64,000 bases of DNA. Source: Xestospongia bergquistia. Lineage: Eukaryota; Porifera; Demospongiae; Haplosclerida; Petrosiidae. Location of the stretch: positions 5,792,001 through 5,856,000 of the forward strand of contig OZ014420.1 in assembly GCA_963965975.1 (NCBI GenBank). The letters are read 5' to 3'. Made by a program: the position numbers and the translations under genes. How positions within the stretch are numbered: position 1 is the stretch's first letter; the number at the start of each line of letters is the position of its first letter. Below the pieces are notes generated by a model. It was given only the letters and a program-made list of their open reading frames with translations. It had not been told where the DNA came from and did no database searches. Below are positions 29,212-55,883 of the stretch, piece after piece.

Positions 29212-31046
29212 TATTTTTTACACTAATTTTTAAACAGTATAGTGCTATAATTATCAAACAATATGGACATAATTAATTAAATATTTTCAATTTCAGCAGT
29301 TCTCTTGGTGGAGAGGGTTAGTTATTACAACAGATTTGGCTGTACTTTGGTCACATAATTAATGCCTTTTAATGCATATAATATATATATATGTTTTTTT
29401 TTAAATTTCTTATTAGTACTTGTAATTTCCATTTGTGATTGATATGAATGCTATTACAAAAGAATAGATAAAGTAATATTATATAATTATGATAATGTTT
29501 AAACTGAGCATTGTTTAATTAGTAATTTACTATTCATAAAGTCACTCAGGGTGCATACATCCACTGTTTAGTAATTAAAAAGCCTGAAAGCAGAAAAGCA
29601 AGCTAGTTAGCCATCATGTTCTGAACTCGATCACCCACAGCCATCAATGTTGTGCTATGTGCACTTACTATCTGTTATCTTGTACAATAATACATACCTA
29701 TCATGTGGTCCAAAAGAATTATGGAGTACCTCTACCATAGCAAAATTCTAGAATATCTAAAACAAATTTGATAGGCTAATTAAATGAATCTGATTGTTCA
29801 TTTTAATATATAGGGTGTATAGGGCTAACTAACCAAATTCATAGAATTGTTAAACTGCCAACTAGCATATAAATGCAGGCAGGAAATGTATTGACAGTTA
29901 ACATAAACTGTTTTGATTACTATGGAACTTTATATGTACAGTTAAACACATGACTACTTAAAAGGATCATATATAATAGGATCAGTTATCTTATTTCATA
30001 GTGACAGCTCTTACACACTGACACAGCAATTAGTCTATCATACATATACATATCATATATACACATTGACATACTGATCATCTGTAGTGGAGAAAAAACT
30101 GGCTACATATTAAAAGGTCCATGAAACAAGACAACATGTACTAATTAATTTAATATACAAAGTACTGTTATTAACTCAGTCATCAGTTTCTTTAAATTGC
30201 CACATCCCATAGCTAGCATGGTGACCAGAAAGTGGTATTAATAGACAGTGCCGAGGGAACAATATAGCCTATCAGTACTAGCAATACTGAATAGTACAGC
30301 TTCAACATGTACATCTATTGTCTCAAGCCAAGAATTGAGAGGTGGCCAAATCACTTGAAAATATTTATTTAATTATAATTAGAGTTCTTTATTAAATTGA
30401 GTGACACCTGTTTTCAAGATTATGTTCCGTTAAGTTAATGGTCATTGTTAAACTACATTTTTCAACAACTATAAGGAATTGGTTTTACTGAAACATGCCA
30501 ATTATGAATAGAAATTGAACAAATAATGCATAGCTTAATATTTTGGACAATGTTGTTCTTCTAGTATAATTATGGTAAACGTTTTACTGATTTTTCCAAT
30601 AATTACTATTTTCTTGTGACATCATTATGCGTCTACTTAAAATGCATTCTCAGATCACTTATCTTCACCAGTACATACTTAACACAATCAGTTTATTATA
30701 ATTTTAAATTATTATTAATACTACATTAGAGTCTAGTAGTCTAATATACTAATGTGATTATGCAAATCGTTAATCCATTACTTCACACGTCTTGTTATTT
30801 TTTTGCTACATATGCATACACTATTAATATTAAAATAGAAATCCTACTACTCATCTTTGAAGTGCCACACCGAAATTTTCTAGCCCGTATAGTATGTATA
30901 CGGACTAGAATGCAGAAAGATACAGAATTGTACGGGAGTTGCGACCCCGGGGCCCGGAGAGTGCAAAGAGACGTCTAAAAGCCTGTGCGTGTGTGACTAA
31001 CATTTCTCAAAAAGTCATCTATTAATAACTTTATACTAGACCAGCA
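29212..31046. other. Intergenic region between genes D and E
   Basis: 3' flank of D and 5' flank of E. AAACAGTATAGTGCTA at 29232-29247 recurs after E (38256-38271) and F (47223-47238), marking the duplicated 3' end of the unit. The E promoter block starts at 30879. Nothing else was recognised. Confidence 0.5.
30879..31046 (+). promoter_or_regulatory. Promoter-proximal region of gene E with imperfect palindrome and AGACGTCT
   Basis: It starts with a 31-base imperfect palindrome (arms TCTAGCCCGTATA and TATACGGACTAGA, 30879-30909). Then come a GC-rich block containing TACGGGAGTTGCGACCCCGG, the palindrome AGACGTCT (30969-30976), and a segment matching gene F almost base for base up to the ATG. 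Gene D lacks this region. Confidence 0.55.
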
Positions 31047-38103
<7,057 letters not shown>

Positions 38104-38124
38104 CTTTTTTGACATTTTTTGATA

Positions 38125-38128
<4 letters not shown>

Positions 38129-38182
<54 letters not shown>
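38129..38182 (+). repeat. (TG)27 microsatellite in the 3' flank of gene E
   Basis: An uninterrupted TG run starting 26 bases after the stop codon, probably in the 3' UTR. D has none; F has only a short GT-rich patch at the same place. Confidence 0.95.
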
Positions 38183-38183
<1 letters not shown>

Positions 38184-39061
38184 TTATGATATGACAATTA
38201 TATATTTTTAAACTTTCTTTTTTAATCATATAGCTATATTTATTTAATGATTATTAAACAGTATAGTGCTAGATATGCACACAATTAATTAATTAGTGGA
38301 GTGATAATCAGCTGTAGAAATGGAGTAACTTCCTGTATTTTAAACCTCAATCTTCTTCCATACATACATCCACAAACAAGTCTATAATTTAAAATCTTAT
38401 ACAGTTTGATGATGTTATATTAATTAATTGGTTGCCATGTGCTTCAGCTTTAATGTATGCCATTTAATGCATTCCTTGTACACAGTGGCTCAGCCAATGA
38501 AGTTACTACAGGTTACATTGATTGATCAGAAAGTGAATAACTACTACTTTATATTAAAAGACCAGCCTGTGGCATCAACAGGTTAAATTTTGAAATTTAT
38601 TACAATAATTATGAATCAATTATGCAAGTTAAGTAATCCACTGTACTCAAATGTCTTGCCTGTAAAATAACTAAAGAGGTTCATTAAATAACTTGCACAT
38701 TATATTTGTAGAACAAGTATTGAATATTAAACTGAGTTGAATGCAACATTTGATAACAGTAACACTAAAGAAGCATTATTTTAATTCTATTAAAGTGATT
38801 TGGTAGGTTTCAATAGTTGACCAAATTATAAAGGTCCTTGTTTTTATTATAGTTATTATTATTATTATTTTAAAGTTTTATAAAATTAAGCTGATGGCTA
38901 TTAATATTCCCAGAGATAGAAATAACCAAATGAAAATAATGTAAGTGACAATTTACAAATCAAAGGAGAGTCTTAGATAGAATAGATAACAATTTGAAAA
39001 GTAACATTATAATTAATATTATTCGACTCAATTGTTGTATTAAAATATTATGAACTGTTTT
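38183..39061. other. Intergenic region between genes E and F
   Basis: AT-rich. It holds the conserved AAACAGTATAGTGCTA block at 38256-38271. No gene, RNA or further repeat was recognised. Confidence 0.45.
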
Positions 39062-39259
39062 TCTAATCCGTATAACAAGTATACGGACTAGAATGCAGAC
39101 AATTTCTTGGACCCTCTACTATATTGAAGTGCACTACAAATACAGAATTGTACGGGAGTTGCGATCCCGGGCCTGGAGAGACGTCTAAACACTTTGTGCG
39201 TGACTAACATTTCTCAATAAACAAAAGTCATCTATTAATAACTTTATACTAGACCAGCA
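39062..39259 (+). promoter_or_regulatory. Promoter-proximal region of gene F with imperfect palindrome and AGACGTCT
   Basis: The imperfect palindrome (arms TCTAATCCGTATA and TATACGGACTAGA, 39062-39092), the TACGGGAGTTGCGATCCCGG block and AGACGTCT (39179-39186) match gene E. F has about 40 extra bases after the palindrome and a short insertion (AATAAACA) nearer the start. Confidence 0.55.
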
Positions 39260-47128
<7,869 letters not shown>

Positions 47129-47536
47129 CATTTATTTAATGTGTGCTTGTGTGTAAATAAGTGATATAAAGAATTTCCTTTAATTTTTGAATTTTCAGTC
47201 TATAACTATTTTGTTAATTATTAAACAGTATAGTGCTACATATGCACACAATTAATTAAATATATTCAATTTTAGTGGTTCTGATAATAAGAACCAAAGA
47301 ACTATGAAAAGGACAGAAATTAATAAAGGATGATTAATTATAAATTTATAACTGAACTGAGGATGATGAGGTAATCCAACAAACAAGGTAAGGTGATTGA
47401 GAAAGACCTTCTAGGCAACCCAATCAAGGACATCAGTCCATGATGAATGATGAATTATATTAAGAACATTATTCACTATAAATAGAAAAAGAATCAATTA
47501 GTAAAAACCCGCAAAGACATTTAATATAAATAACCC

Positions 47537-47573
<37 letters not shown>

Positions 47574-47984
47574 CATATATACATATATATCCAACTGATC
47601 ATGAAATAAAATAAATCAAAGATGTTATCCAAAGAAGAGGTCTCTTCGTTCGATAACTTCTTTGATCTCGTCTAGACGAGGTGCTTCAACAAAGAGGTAA
47701 GGTGATCAGATAAAAATTTCTCTTTAATCGACAGTAAATCACTTTTAGTTTTTAGAGAGAAAGAATTAAAAGAAGATAGTACATAGGCAACACAACCATC
47801 TACCTGAAAAAGAATGTTCATCTCATGAGCCAACATTTCAACCATCTATAGACTACACTCACTGTGCTCTCATCTGGGCTGTTTAAATGGAAGTATCATA
47901 ACAATATACTATTGTCAAATATCAAACAAAATAAGCAATCACATTTAATTATTGTATAACAAATACACTACATACATATATAAT
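47129..47984. other. Tail-to-tail intergenic region between genes F and G
   Basis: 3' flanks of both genes. It contains AAACAGTATAGTGCTA (47223-47238), an (AT)n run near 47541-47568 and a 14-base palindrome CTCGTCTAGACGAG (47667-47680). No gene was recognised. Confidence 0.5.
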
Positions 47985-50900
47985 TCATATCAGTGGCTTT
48001 GTACTGTCTTCAAATGCAGAATAATTACTGCCACTTTCATCAAATAATAGGGATTCCCTTCTTTGGTATCTTTCAACAACAGTTGTAGGTACATTTTGAC
48101 GATCCACAATCACTTCAGCATCTTCTACAAGAGAATTCATCAAGCTGCCATGCTCTGTGTCTTTTCCACCTTGATTTGTAACATAGCTTTTGCTTTTAAA
48201 TTTAATACGTCTGATTTCACAACAATGCAAAATTTTAATGAAGATATGGTGGCAGAGAATACCAAAGAAAGTCAAGAATGCAGCAGAGGTGACAACAATG
48301 GCAGCATTCGGAGTTTCCTTTACCAGAGACAACAATACAATGAGAATGAAATGAAACCAACACTCAGTATAGTTGAGCCATCGTTTCTTGTATACACCAT
48401 TAACCAGAACTAACACACTGAGAAAGAAGGCAACTAAAATGATAGTCACATAGACGTAACTGTCTTCATCAGCAACAGCTGCAACAATAACAAGAACAAG
48501 ACGACCACACAGCAACAAACCTGTCCAAATACGTAAATTGGTCTTGTAGGGTCTATAGTAAGCATCAAAAAATGGTTTAAGCCTGAGACATAATGAGTCA
48601 CAGCTATAACATCTGTGCTTTGCTCTACCTACTGGTTGTAATAACAGAAGTAGTGTATAAGGAAGGCACAAACCAAAGAATATGAATATCACAAATAACA
48701 GTAGTACTATAAGGTTATTAGAGCCATAAGGAACATTAGCATCAACTGCCCAGTAAAATTTGTTGTTGACTGTTTCATTAGTATTCACACATGGCACACT
48801 TATAAATTGTAGTATTGATACAATCACACGAAACAGTTTTGTATATGAGAGAAGAATGAGCGTTGCAAAAACTGGCATTACATTGTGACCAATGGCACGT
48901 GCTAGACGAGAAATGTATCTACAGAGAATTATGAGGAGAATGATCAAGAACCATATGTAAAATGGGAAGAGAAACTGAAGCCATGCTTTGGAATACGATG
49001 TCAAACCATTATAGAAACAGGTCTCAATGCCTAGGTCTAGATTGAGCCAGGAAATGAATTGACTCAAGAATAGTACTGGACCATTGGGAAAGAAAACCTT
49101 TTCATTGATTTTAATGACATTAGCAAAGAATATAAGACCATTGATAGTACCTACAGATATGGTTAGATTTAAAGCAATGAGAAAAGCTACCAGTATTATA
49201 CCAGCTAGAGCAAATAGAATGATAAGAGCTAAGTAGTCATTAGTACATAGTCCACATTGATTGGAACCTAACATGAGACTGAGTCCTTCAGCACATTGTC
49301 CACAGAGTATGCCAGCTCTGTTGTGAGCACATTGAGGGTTGGGAGATGTTACACTAATTGTAGTGGACTTTGCAATGCAGTAATCATAAGGGCATGCTGA
49401 TGCAACCAACAGACACTCTGACCTATTATTATAACCTATCCAAACATTGCCTTGTCTGGTGATCTGCTGACTGCTGACATTACATGTGATATTTTCCACA
49501 GTCTGTGTCAACTTGCTATTACAATCACATACTTTGTATACAGATGACAATTGAAAACCAGGGGGACAAGGCAGTAAGAGTATAGTTACAGATATTGTTG
49601 GGTATTGCATAATGATATCTACTCTGTTGTTGAGAGGATGGACAGAGAGAAGGAGATCAGTAATACCTGAGTTATAACGTACAACATAAGAGTAGTTGAA
49701 GCATGTTGATTGACTAGGTATAAGAATAGGATCCGACACAGACCAATTAGATTCATTGAACATCTCTTTTATTTTTATAACACCTGGTGACAAACCTTCT
49801 AAATCTCCTACAGTTGCCAACTGAAGAACAAGAAACTCTCCAGGAATAGCTTCATAGTTTACTGATGTAGTATTGCAGTCTGTTGTGTTGCCTTCACAGA
49901 AACAGACTTGAAAAGCATTAGATGAAACTACAGAAAGACCTGTTTGGTTTGTTAAATTAAAAGTGCTATCAAAAACCTCACGAGGGGTATTGAATGAGGT
50001 AGGATAGCTCAAAGCAAGTAGAGAACATTTGTTAACATTACCACCATATATAGCACTCCCAGAGATGCCTGCAGTGTTTCCAGAGAAGATCCATTGAACG
50101 TCAGGATTTTGGCTGAAATTAGCATCTTGTGTTTGGAAGAAGCAGAAATTAGATAGTGTAGCAATTTGATCAATGTAGATAGCACCTCCTTCTTTGCTAG
50201 CATGGTTATCAATAAATTTTAAAGTGGCTGGAGGAGTAAGAATGAAGTAGGTTGCCCCATACATTGATACAGCACCACCATTGTCGGAAGTATTGTTTTG
50301 AAAAATATTATTTCCTGAAAAGACAATCAAACTGTTTGTGATAAGAGCACCTCCATTAGGAGAGTTATCAGTTACTAAAATGTTGTTTATTACAACTCTT
50401 TCCAGGGCACTCATAAAAATAACAGTACCTTTGTGTACCAGTTGTAGAGAAGGTGGCAAAAACACATTAGAATTGTTCATCATTACATCATTTAAAACAT
50501 ATTCTATGGAGGCTCCAAAAGATGTATAGGTGTTTTGGCTTATGTACATACCAATACCAAGGTATCCATGGTTATTACTTAGATCACATGATTGCAATTC
50601 TAATTTTTGATGTGACAGAGGGACAGCCATGACATCAATATACACTCCAGCTCCAATCACGGCAATATTATCAACAAAAGAACTGTTTGCAATAAAGATT
50701 GGTGTTCCAACAATTGGTATTTGCCTACAAGTATACTTTGACTGAGAACTAGCAAATGCTATACCCAAAATAATGTTTAATCCACCACCAGTATTGAGAG
50801 AGGTCTTTTCCTCCCATCCTGGTTGAGTATAAAGCCAATTTGACCGGGTACTTATTGAATTTGTAATATTAAAAGTGTAGTAATGCAAGGATTCACTTGT

Positions 50901-51788
50901 AATGAAGATGATATTGCTTCCTTGTCCACCAACATTCTCGTATGCTACTATGTTATCCAAAGTAACATCAACACCAAAACAGGCTGTCTGCTCCATGTAG
51001 ATTGACAAACCTCCACCAGCAAAATATTTTGTTGAGTTTAAATTGTAACCAAATGAGAAATTACTGCTTTTAATTGTCAAATGAAAAATCTCCATTATTT
51101 TACTATCATTAGTCATCTGGGGATTGACATATGAAAATACTGCATTGCCTCCACTACACTCCGAAGTGTTTGTATTACTGTGACAAAGAACAGTGGAATA
51201 AAAATTGTTTCCACTAAATGTTGAATTGTACACAGTCGTATTGAAAGTGTTAGTAGCTATTAGTCCAAATCCAGTTCCATTGAGAATTCCAAAGTTCTCT
51301 ATTTTACAACCTTGCACATTGATAATGCAGAGTGAAACATAATAAAGTAAAGTGTCTAGTAACGAGTTGTAAAATTTAACAGGTGGAGCACCACATTTCA
51401 CAATAGTAATTCCACTTAAATCAAGATCGGTGACATTAATAAAAGCTAGCCCTCCTTTGTTGCTAGAACACGTGATCTGAACTGTAGACTTTCTTACAGT
51501 CTCATGAAATCCCTGCTTCAAAGTTCCTATTCCCTTTAGAGTGAGGTTACTAACGTTGCTGATCACTATCAACTCATCCTGATTCAAAATATGACTTCCC
51601 TCTAGAAAGTAAAAGATGGTGTTATCAGTGAAGTAGTGATCAGAATTGTTAATGTAGAAGGAGAAGTTGTGGCATGTGGAGTTATCAGCACAGCTAGATG
51701 AATTATCAGAGGAGGAGACATAATATTCATTAGCTAAAGCCAATGATAAGAGAAGAAACAAGGAGAAAGCAAGTCCACAAAATGCCAT
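47985..51788 (-). CDS. Gene G: intronless beta-helix multi-pass membrane protein
   Basis: A single open frame of 1267 aa. Signal peptide about 1-19 (LAFSLFLLLSLALA). A long, Asn-rich (likely glycosylated) beta-helix ectodomain carries Pmp-like repeats such as FQNNTSDNGGAVSMYG and FIDNHASKEGGAIYIDQ. The cysteine-rich stalk has CPPGFQLSSVYKVCDC and NRAGILCGQCAEGLSL. Membrane helices begin near residue 850 (YLALIILFALAGIILVAFL), and GTINGLIFFANVI matches the conserved first loop of D-F. The family [RK]PY loop is altered to VYKKRWLNYTEC (near 1130). The tail ends EDSTKPLI, a weak form of the REPLL end. It is the most divergent of the family members here. It starts 124 bases downstream of the gene H stop, in the same direction. 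Lack of introns over 3.8 kb contrasts with its 19-20-exon relatives. Confidence 0.9.
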   Translation of the reverse strand: MAFCGLAFSLFLLLSLALANEYYVSSSDNSSSCADNSTCHNFSFYINNSDHYFTDNTIFYFLEGSHILNQDELIVISNVSNLTLKGIGTLKQGFHETVRKSTVQITCSSNKGGLAFINVTDLDLSGITIVKCGAPPVKFYNSLLDTLLYYVSLCIINVQGCKIENFGILNGTGFGLIATNTFNTTVYNSTFSGNNFYSTVLCHSNTNTSECSGGNAVFSYVNPQMTNDSKIMEIFHLTIKSSNFSFGYNLNSTKYFAGGGLSIYMEQTACFGVDVTLDNIVAYENVGGQGSNIIFITSESLHYYTFNITNSISTRSNWLYTQPGWEEKTSLNTGGGLNIILGIAFASSQSKYTCRQIPIVGTPIFIANSSFVDNIAVIGAGVYIDVMAVPLSHQKLELQSCDLSNNHGYLGIGMYISQNTYTSFGASIEYVLNDVMMNNSNVFLPPSLQLVHKGTVIFMSALERVVINNILVTDNSPNGGALITNSLIVFSGNNIFQNNTSDNGGAVSMYGATYFILTPPATLKFIDNHASKEGGAIYIDQIATLSNFCFFQTQDANFSQNPDVQWIFSGNTAGISGSAIYGGNVNKCSLLALSYPTSFNTPREVFDSTFNLTNQTGLSVVSSNAFQVCFCEGNTTDCNTTSVNYEAIPGEFLVLQLATVGDLEGLSPGVIKIKEMFNESNWSVSDPILIPSQSTCFNYSYVVRYNSGITDLLLSVHPLNNRVDIIMQYPTISVTILLLPCPPGFQLSSVYKVCDCNSKLTQTVENITCNVSSQQITRQGNVWIGYNNRSECLLVASACPYDYCIAKSTTISVTSPNPQCAHNRAGILCGQCAEGLSLMLGSNQCGLCTNDYLALIILFALAGIILVAFLIALNLTISVGTINGLIFFANVIKINEKVFFPNGPVLFLSQFISWLNLDLGIETCFYNGLTSYSKAWLQFLFPFYIWFLIILLIILCRYISRLARAIGHNVMPVFATLILLSYTKLFRVIVSILQFISVPCVNTNETVNNKFYWAVDANVPYGSNNLIVLLLFVIFIFFGLCLPYTLLLLLQPVGRAKHRCYSCDSLCLRLKPFFDAYYRPYKTNLRIWTGLLLCGRLVLVIVAAVADEDSYVYVTIILVAFFLSVLVLVNGVYKKRWLNYTECWFHFILIVLLSLVKETPNAAIVVTSAAFLTFFGILCHHIFIKILHCCEIRRIKFKSKSYVTNQGGKDTEHGSLMNSLVEDAEVIVDRQNVPTTVVERYQRRESLLFDESGSNYSAFEDSTKPLI

Positions 51789-51912
51789 CTTAAGTTAGAC
51801 ACTCCTTCTGTGTAGGCGTTTTATAACATGTGCAATTTATAAACACACAATACAAAAAAAAGGAGTTAGTACATAATATTTGCACACATTTCTAAAAAAT
51901 AATGTTAAAGTA

Positions 51913-54900
51913 TTAATCTTCTTCGAGAGACGAGTGTGTACCATAATCTAAAGTAAGAGCTTGTTGTTCATTCTCAGGAAGAAGAGCTAAAAGAGGTTCT
52001 CGATATTCATAAGCACTCTCAGATATCTGCACAATCTGATGAGAAACTTCTCTACTAGTGTTGGAGGTCCTTTGTATAGTACTGTTACCATGAGATTTGG
52101 TGTACTCGGGTTCTTCTAACGCTGTCATTTCTTTTGAGAATACTTTCTTTAATAATATTTTACGACACTTGAAATGTCGCATTATGACATAGACTCCACT
52201 GAGAAGTATATAAAGAAGGGGAAGTAGAGTAAGAGTATAAATGACCACTGCATAAAATGGTTTGATCCATTTGTTCTGAGAATAGGAATAGACTGGATTA
52301 CTCTGCTCTTCGATGAGAGCTGTAAGAAGGATGAGGTCAGAGAGAAGGAGGGTGTTGACAACATTAAGCCATTTGTTATGATATGGGCGAAAAAGAAAGT
52401 GGATAGAAGCCATGGCAGCTAATAGTATCTGTGTCACCACAGTTATATCTTGTACAGAAAGGATTAGCATCCAGAATATCATATAAAGTGCTGGATACCA
52501 GCGATAATTATCCTCATAGCTAGCTTGAAATTGATCCAACACTGGTTTCAATCGAACAAGATTGATTTTTTTGGCTAAGAACGGAGCAATGGCGAGAAGG
52601 ATAACAAATGGAATAATAAGGACAAGAAGTATTAATAAAGCAAATATTGCAAATGGTATGTGTGTTCCTGTGAAATAGGTCAAGTTTGGCTGGAGTGTAA
52701 CACGAAGTGTATCAACACCAGAGAAATGGCAAAACCTCAAAATTTGAATGCTTGTATCAGCTAGTGACCAAAATGATAAAAGCATGAGGAGACAAATGGC
52801 ATGAAGAGGTGATACATTTAAAGATTCTTGAAGCCGAGGACATCTTCGAGCTGTGAACACAGTCATTAGCAATACAGAGCTTACAATGATTGGTCCAAGA
52901 TAGTGAAAGGCATAGTTTTCTAATGCTGATAAAGACGGGAAAAAACACCATGGTATTTGTCCAAAGATTTCCATATTCAAAAGAAACACTGAAGTAAATA
53001 TTGACACAATAATTTTCAATTTGTAGTACTCAGCGTAGTACCCAAATGGAAGATGATTAATGACAGCTAAGAAAAACAAAGGTCCATATAAAAATCCCAG
53101 ACCACTTGAGAATTTCATGCTGATGGCAAACTTGATCATAAATGACAACAGTAATTGAAAACTTATAACCAAGATCAGTAGTACATATGGTTGCCATGGC
53201 TTGCACAGTTCACCTGATACACAATGGATTCCCTCAAATGTGAAACTTGCTCCGTCTCTACAATCCATACACACAATACCACCACGATCATTAGTACATT
53301 GACCATTTTCAAAGGAGGCTAACAAAACATAACTAGAAGATTGTTGCTTGCCAACGCTTGCTGGACAATCTTGTGCATCACGACTACAATATAGGTATTG
53401 ACATTTCACCAAAATGTAGAAATCTTCTCCTCCTATTGTTAGTCTGCCATACCAGTATCCTTTAGCGATACAGGATTTACCTTCTCTCAGTGAGCATGCA
53501 TAATCACGTTGATCTTCCCAAGCACATTGACACATTGATGAAGATGAGTTGTATGTGAAACCAAGTGGACATTTCTTGATGTTTAAATATAATATAGCTT
53601 GATTTGAGTAGCGACATTCAAAACGTAAAGATGGCTGACTGAATGTGGTAAAGTTGTCTGCTTTGTTGGGTGCTAATAACCTCAAATCTGAAATAAATGC
53701 TCCTTTGGATAATGTAATTTTTGTAGGTCCTTCTAATTGGAGGAATTCGTCACCATATCCACAACTGATAACTTGATTTTCACATTGCAGATAAACACTA
53801 GCCACACAGGAACTTGTTTCATCAAATGCTCCATAAACACTTGTATTGACAACAATATTTTGTCCTGGAAATACAGTCAGAATGCCAGTAGTGTCATTGT
53901 CACCATATATAAAACCAATTTCAGAACCAGATGAACCAAATCCTAGTGTCCCTTCTAAATAATCACTAATATTGTAACAGTTATCCAGATATGTAGACAG
54001 ACAATCAAACACAACATTTGGATTTGTTAAGTATAAATTATTTCCACCACTACTGGCCCTGTTTCCTTGGAATGTCATATTCATACTACAATAAGGGTCA
54101 TTGATATAACACTGATCTAAAGAATCCATATCAATATACATAGCACCTCCATATAAGGCACAGTTCTCATAAAACTGGACATGACACTGTTTGTATGCAT
54201 TAATTACTGTTTGACCATGTAGAGCTACTCCTCCTCCATTGCGACCAGAATTACTTATGAACAGAAGAACACCTCCAGATAGATATACGTTACAATCAAC
54301 TATGTAAAGAGCTGTACCAACATTGGCATAAAAGGTGGAATTTAGAAGGAAGAGTTGTTGGTTGGTAAACTGGACTATACCACCTATTGTTAAAGGAATA
54401 ACATTACCAGCCACTAGCACATTCTCAAATGTCACAAAAGGTACTTTTGGGTACAAACAGGGTTGACATATCATTATTATAACATTCCCATTATTTGCAG
54501 TAAAATTATTATTGCTTATCAAGAAGGTCCCTGGTTCTGAGACATTCCAGTGCTCAATATGAAACCCATTTCCATTGTTATACACAAGAGCATTGTAGGT
54601 AAGGTTTATGTTTATTGAAGTAATTGTCATATCACTGAAATAAAAGGATACCAATTTTCCAATTGATACTGAGTTATTGAAAAATGTATTGCCAGACATT
54701 TTTATCTTTAGAATACGCAATAATGGACTATAAGCATCAATCCAAACGCTTCGCCCATAGTTACCATAATCATTTGCAAAGAAGTTGTCTTTGAATTCAA
54801 GATTGACTAAATTGGCTTTACCAAATGCAACCATGATGCCTATTTCAGCAACAAATTTAAATGTTACATTTAGTCCCTGACCTTGGACGATAACATTATT

Positions 54901-55668
54901 TGAGAAGTTGCAATTCTTAATAGTGCTCAATAAATTATATTCGTCATTAAGAGATTGGATATAAATACCAATAGTAGCAGTGGGTGTTGCTACTGATGTA
55001 GTTAGTCCAACATTATTAATAAAAGTGCAACCCTCAATTAAATAACTGGTTGAGTTAGGTGATCCAGACCCGTCTGTACCAACCTGTTGACCAAGGTAGA
55101 TTTGTCCATTGTAAAAATTATTTTTGTTGAAAGTGCTATTACTGATATGAACATTTTGAGCACGTATGATTACCAAATCACTACAATTGCTGACAAAATT
55201 GTGAGTAAAAGAAAAAATATTGAGATTTACAAAATAGAAACCAACAACCTCATCACCTTCCATATAATATCCTGTACAGTCTTTCCATGACAATAACTCC
55301 ATAGTTACAGATAGATTGACAGGATGCACAGCAGACATATGTACAAAACCTTCATTGACACATTGAAGTGTTACTGAACTTACACCCTGTATGGTGAGGT
55401 TCAAATCAGAGCGAAAGGTTGCATTGACTGGACTAATAGTATGACTGTAAATCACTTTAATCAAGACATCAGTGGATAATTGGTACATTGGCAATTGATT
55501 CAATGCATAGCTCAGTGTAAGACAAGATTCCTGCTGATTCATGAAGCATGAAGGTACGTTATGACCGTTAGCATTGACTGAAATGATTGTCAAATCTCCA
55601 GCTACATCTTTAATAAGGGATAATGAAGTAAAGAGGATAAGGAGAATTACTGACACTTTCTTAGACAT
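51913..55668 (-). CDS. Gene H: intronless beta-helix multi-pass membrane protein
   Basis: A single open frame; 1251 aa from the Met at 55668, chosen because a signal peptide begins there (SVILLILFTSLSLIKDVAG). An upstream in-frame Met at 55704 would add 12 residues. SCFMNQQESCLTLSYAL is the N-terminal family motif. The ectodomain has Pmp-like elements (FISNSGRNGGGVALHG, FYENCALYGGAMYID). Stalk: CPLGFTYNSSSSMCQC, GYWYG, DRGGIVCMDCRDGASF. Membrane helices start near residue 820 (YVLLILVISFQLLLSFM), with GLGFLYGPLFFLAVI and FRPYHNKWLNVVNT near 1092. The tail contains YREPLLALLPE about 35 residues before the end. Closest in the window to gene I by loop motifs. Spaced 124 bases from G and 215 from I. 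Function is unknown; the family plan suggests a surface receptor or adhesin. Confidence 0.9.
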   Translation of the reverse strand: MSKKVSVILLILFTSLSLIKDVAGDLTIISVNANGHNVPSCFMNQQESCLTLSYALNQLPMYQLSTDVLIKVIYSHTISPVNATFRSDLNLTIQGVSSVTLQCVNEGFVHMSAVHPVNLSVTMELLSWKDCTGYYMEGDEVVGFYFVNLNIFSFTHNFVSNCSDLVIIRAQNVHISNSTFNKNNFYNGQIYLGQQVGTDGSGSPNSTSYLIEGCTFINNVGLTTSVATPTATIGIYIQSLNDEYNLLSTIKNCNFSNNVIVQGQGLNVTFKFVAEIGIMVAFGKANLVNLEFKDNFFANDYGNYGRSVWIDAYSPLLRILKIKMSGNTFFNNSVSIGKLVSFYFSDMTITSININLTYNALVYNNGNGFHIEHWNVSEPGTFLISNNNFTANNGNVIIMICQPCLYPKVPFVTFENVLVAGNVIPLTIGGIVQFTNQQLFLLNSTFYANVGTALYIVDCNVYLSGGVLLFISNSGRNGGGVALHGQTVINAYKQCHVQFYENCALYGGAMYIDMDSLDQCYINDPYCSMNMTFQGNRASSGGNNLYLTNPNVVFDCLSTYLDNCYNISDYLEGTLGFGSSGSEIGFIYGDNDTTGILTVFPGQNIVVNTSVYGAFDETSSCVASVYLQCENQVISCGYGDEFLQLEGPTKITLSKGAFISDLRLLAPNKADNFTTFSQPSLRFECRYSNQAILYLNIKKCPLGFTYNSSSSMCQCAWEDQRDYACSLREGKSCIAKGYWYGRLTIGGEDFYILVKCQYLYCSRDAQDCPASVGKQQSSSYVLLASFENGQCTNDRGGIVCMDCRDGASFTFEGIHCVSGELCKPWQPYVLLILVISFQLLLSFMIKFAISMKFSSGLGFLYGPLFFLAVINHLPFGYYAEYYKLKIIVSIFTSVFLLNMEIFGQIPWCFFPSLSALENYAFHYLGPIIVSSVLLMTVFTARRCPRLQESLNVSPLHAICLLMLLSFWSLADTSIQILRFCHFSGVDTLRVTLQPNLTYFTGTHIPFAIFALLILLVLIIPFVILLAIAPFLAKKINLVRLKPVLDQFQASYEDNYRWYPALYMIFWMLILSVQDITVVTQILLAAMASIHFLFRPYHNKWLNVVNTLLLSDLILLTALIEEQSNPVYSYSQNKWIKPFYAVVIYTLTLLPLLYILLSGVYVIMRHFKCRKILLKKVFSKEMTALEEPEYTKSHGNSTIQRTSNTSREVSHQIVQISESAYEYREPLLALLPENEQQALTLDYGTHSSLEED

Positions 55669-55883
55669 CTTTTGATTATTAAACTGCAGAGTCTGCCAAT
55701 GCATGTGATTGTTATGATAGCAGGAAGGCTAACACTTTTAAATGATCAATTATCAAAATTTGCACTTGTATTCAGCATGTTTATAATAAAAATTAATTGT
55801 ATAAGCAATAAAATCCATTAACTTATAATGTACCAAATTATTAGTGGATATTCGTTTACACACTGCACACAAACTAAATTTTA

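Noticed and set aside
47621-47700. Short plus-strand reading with protein-like text (LSKEEVSSFDNFFDLV)
   Set aside because: It is ended by a stop, has no splice context linking it to gene F, and has no match elsewhere in the window.
48063-48413. Plus-strand open frame inside gene G
   Set aside because: Antisense shadow of the well-supported gene G coding sequence.
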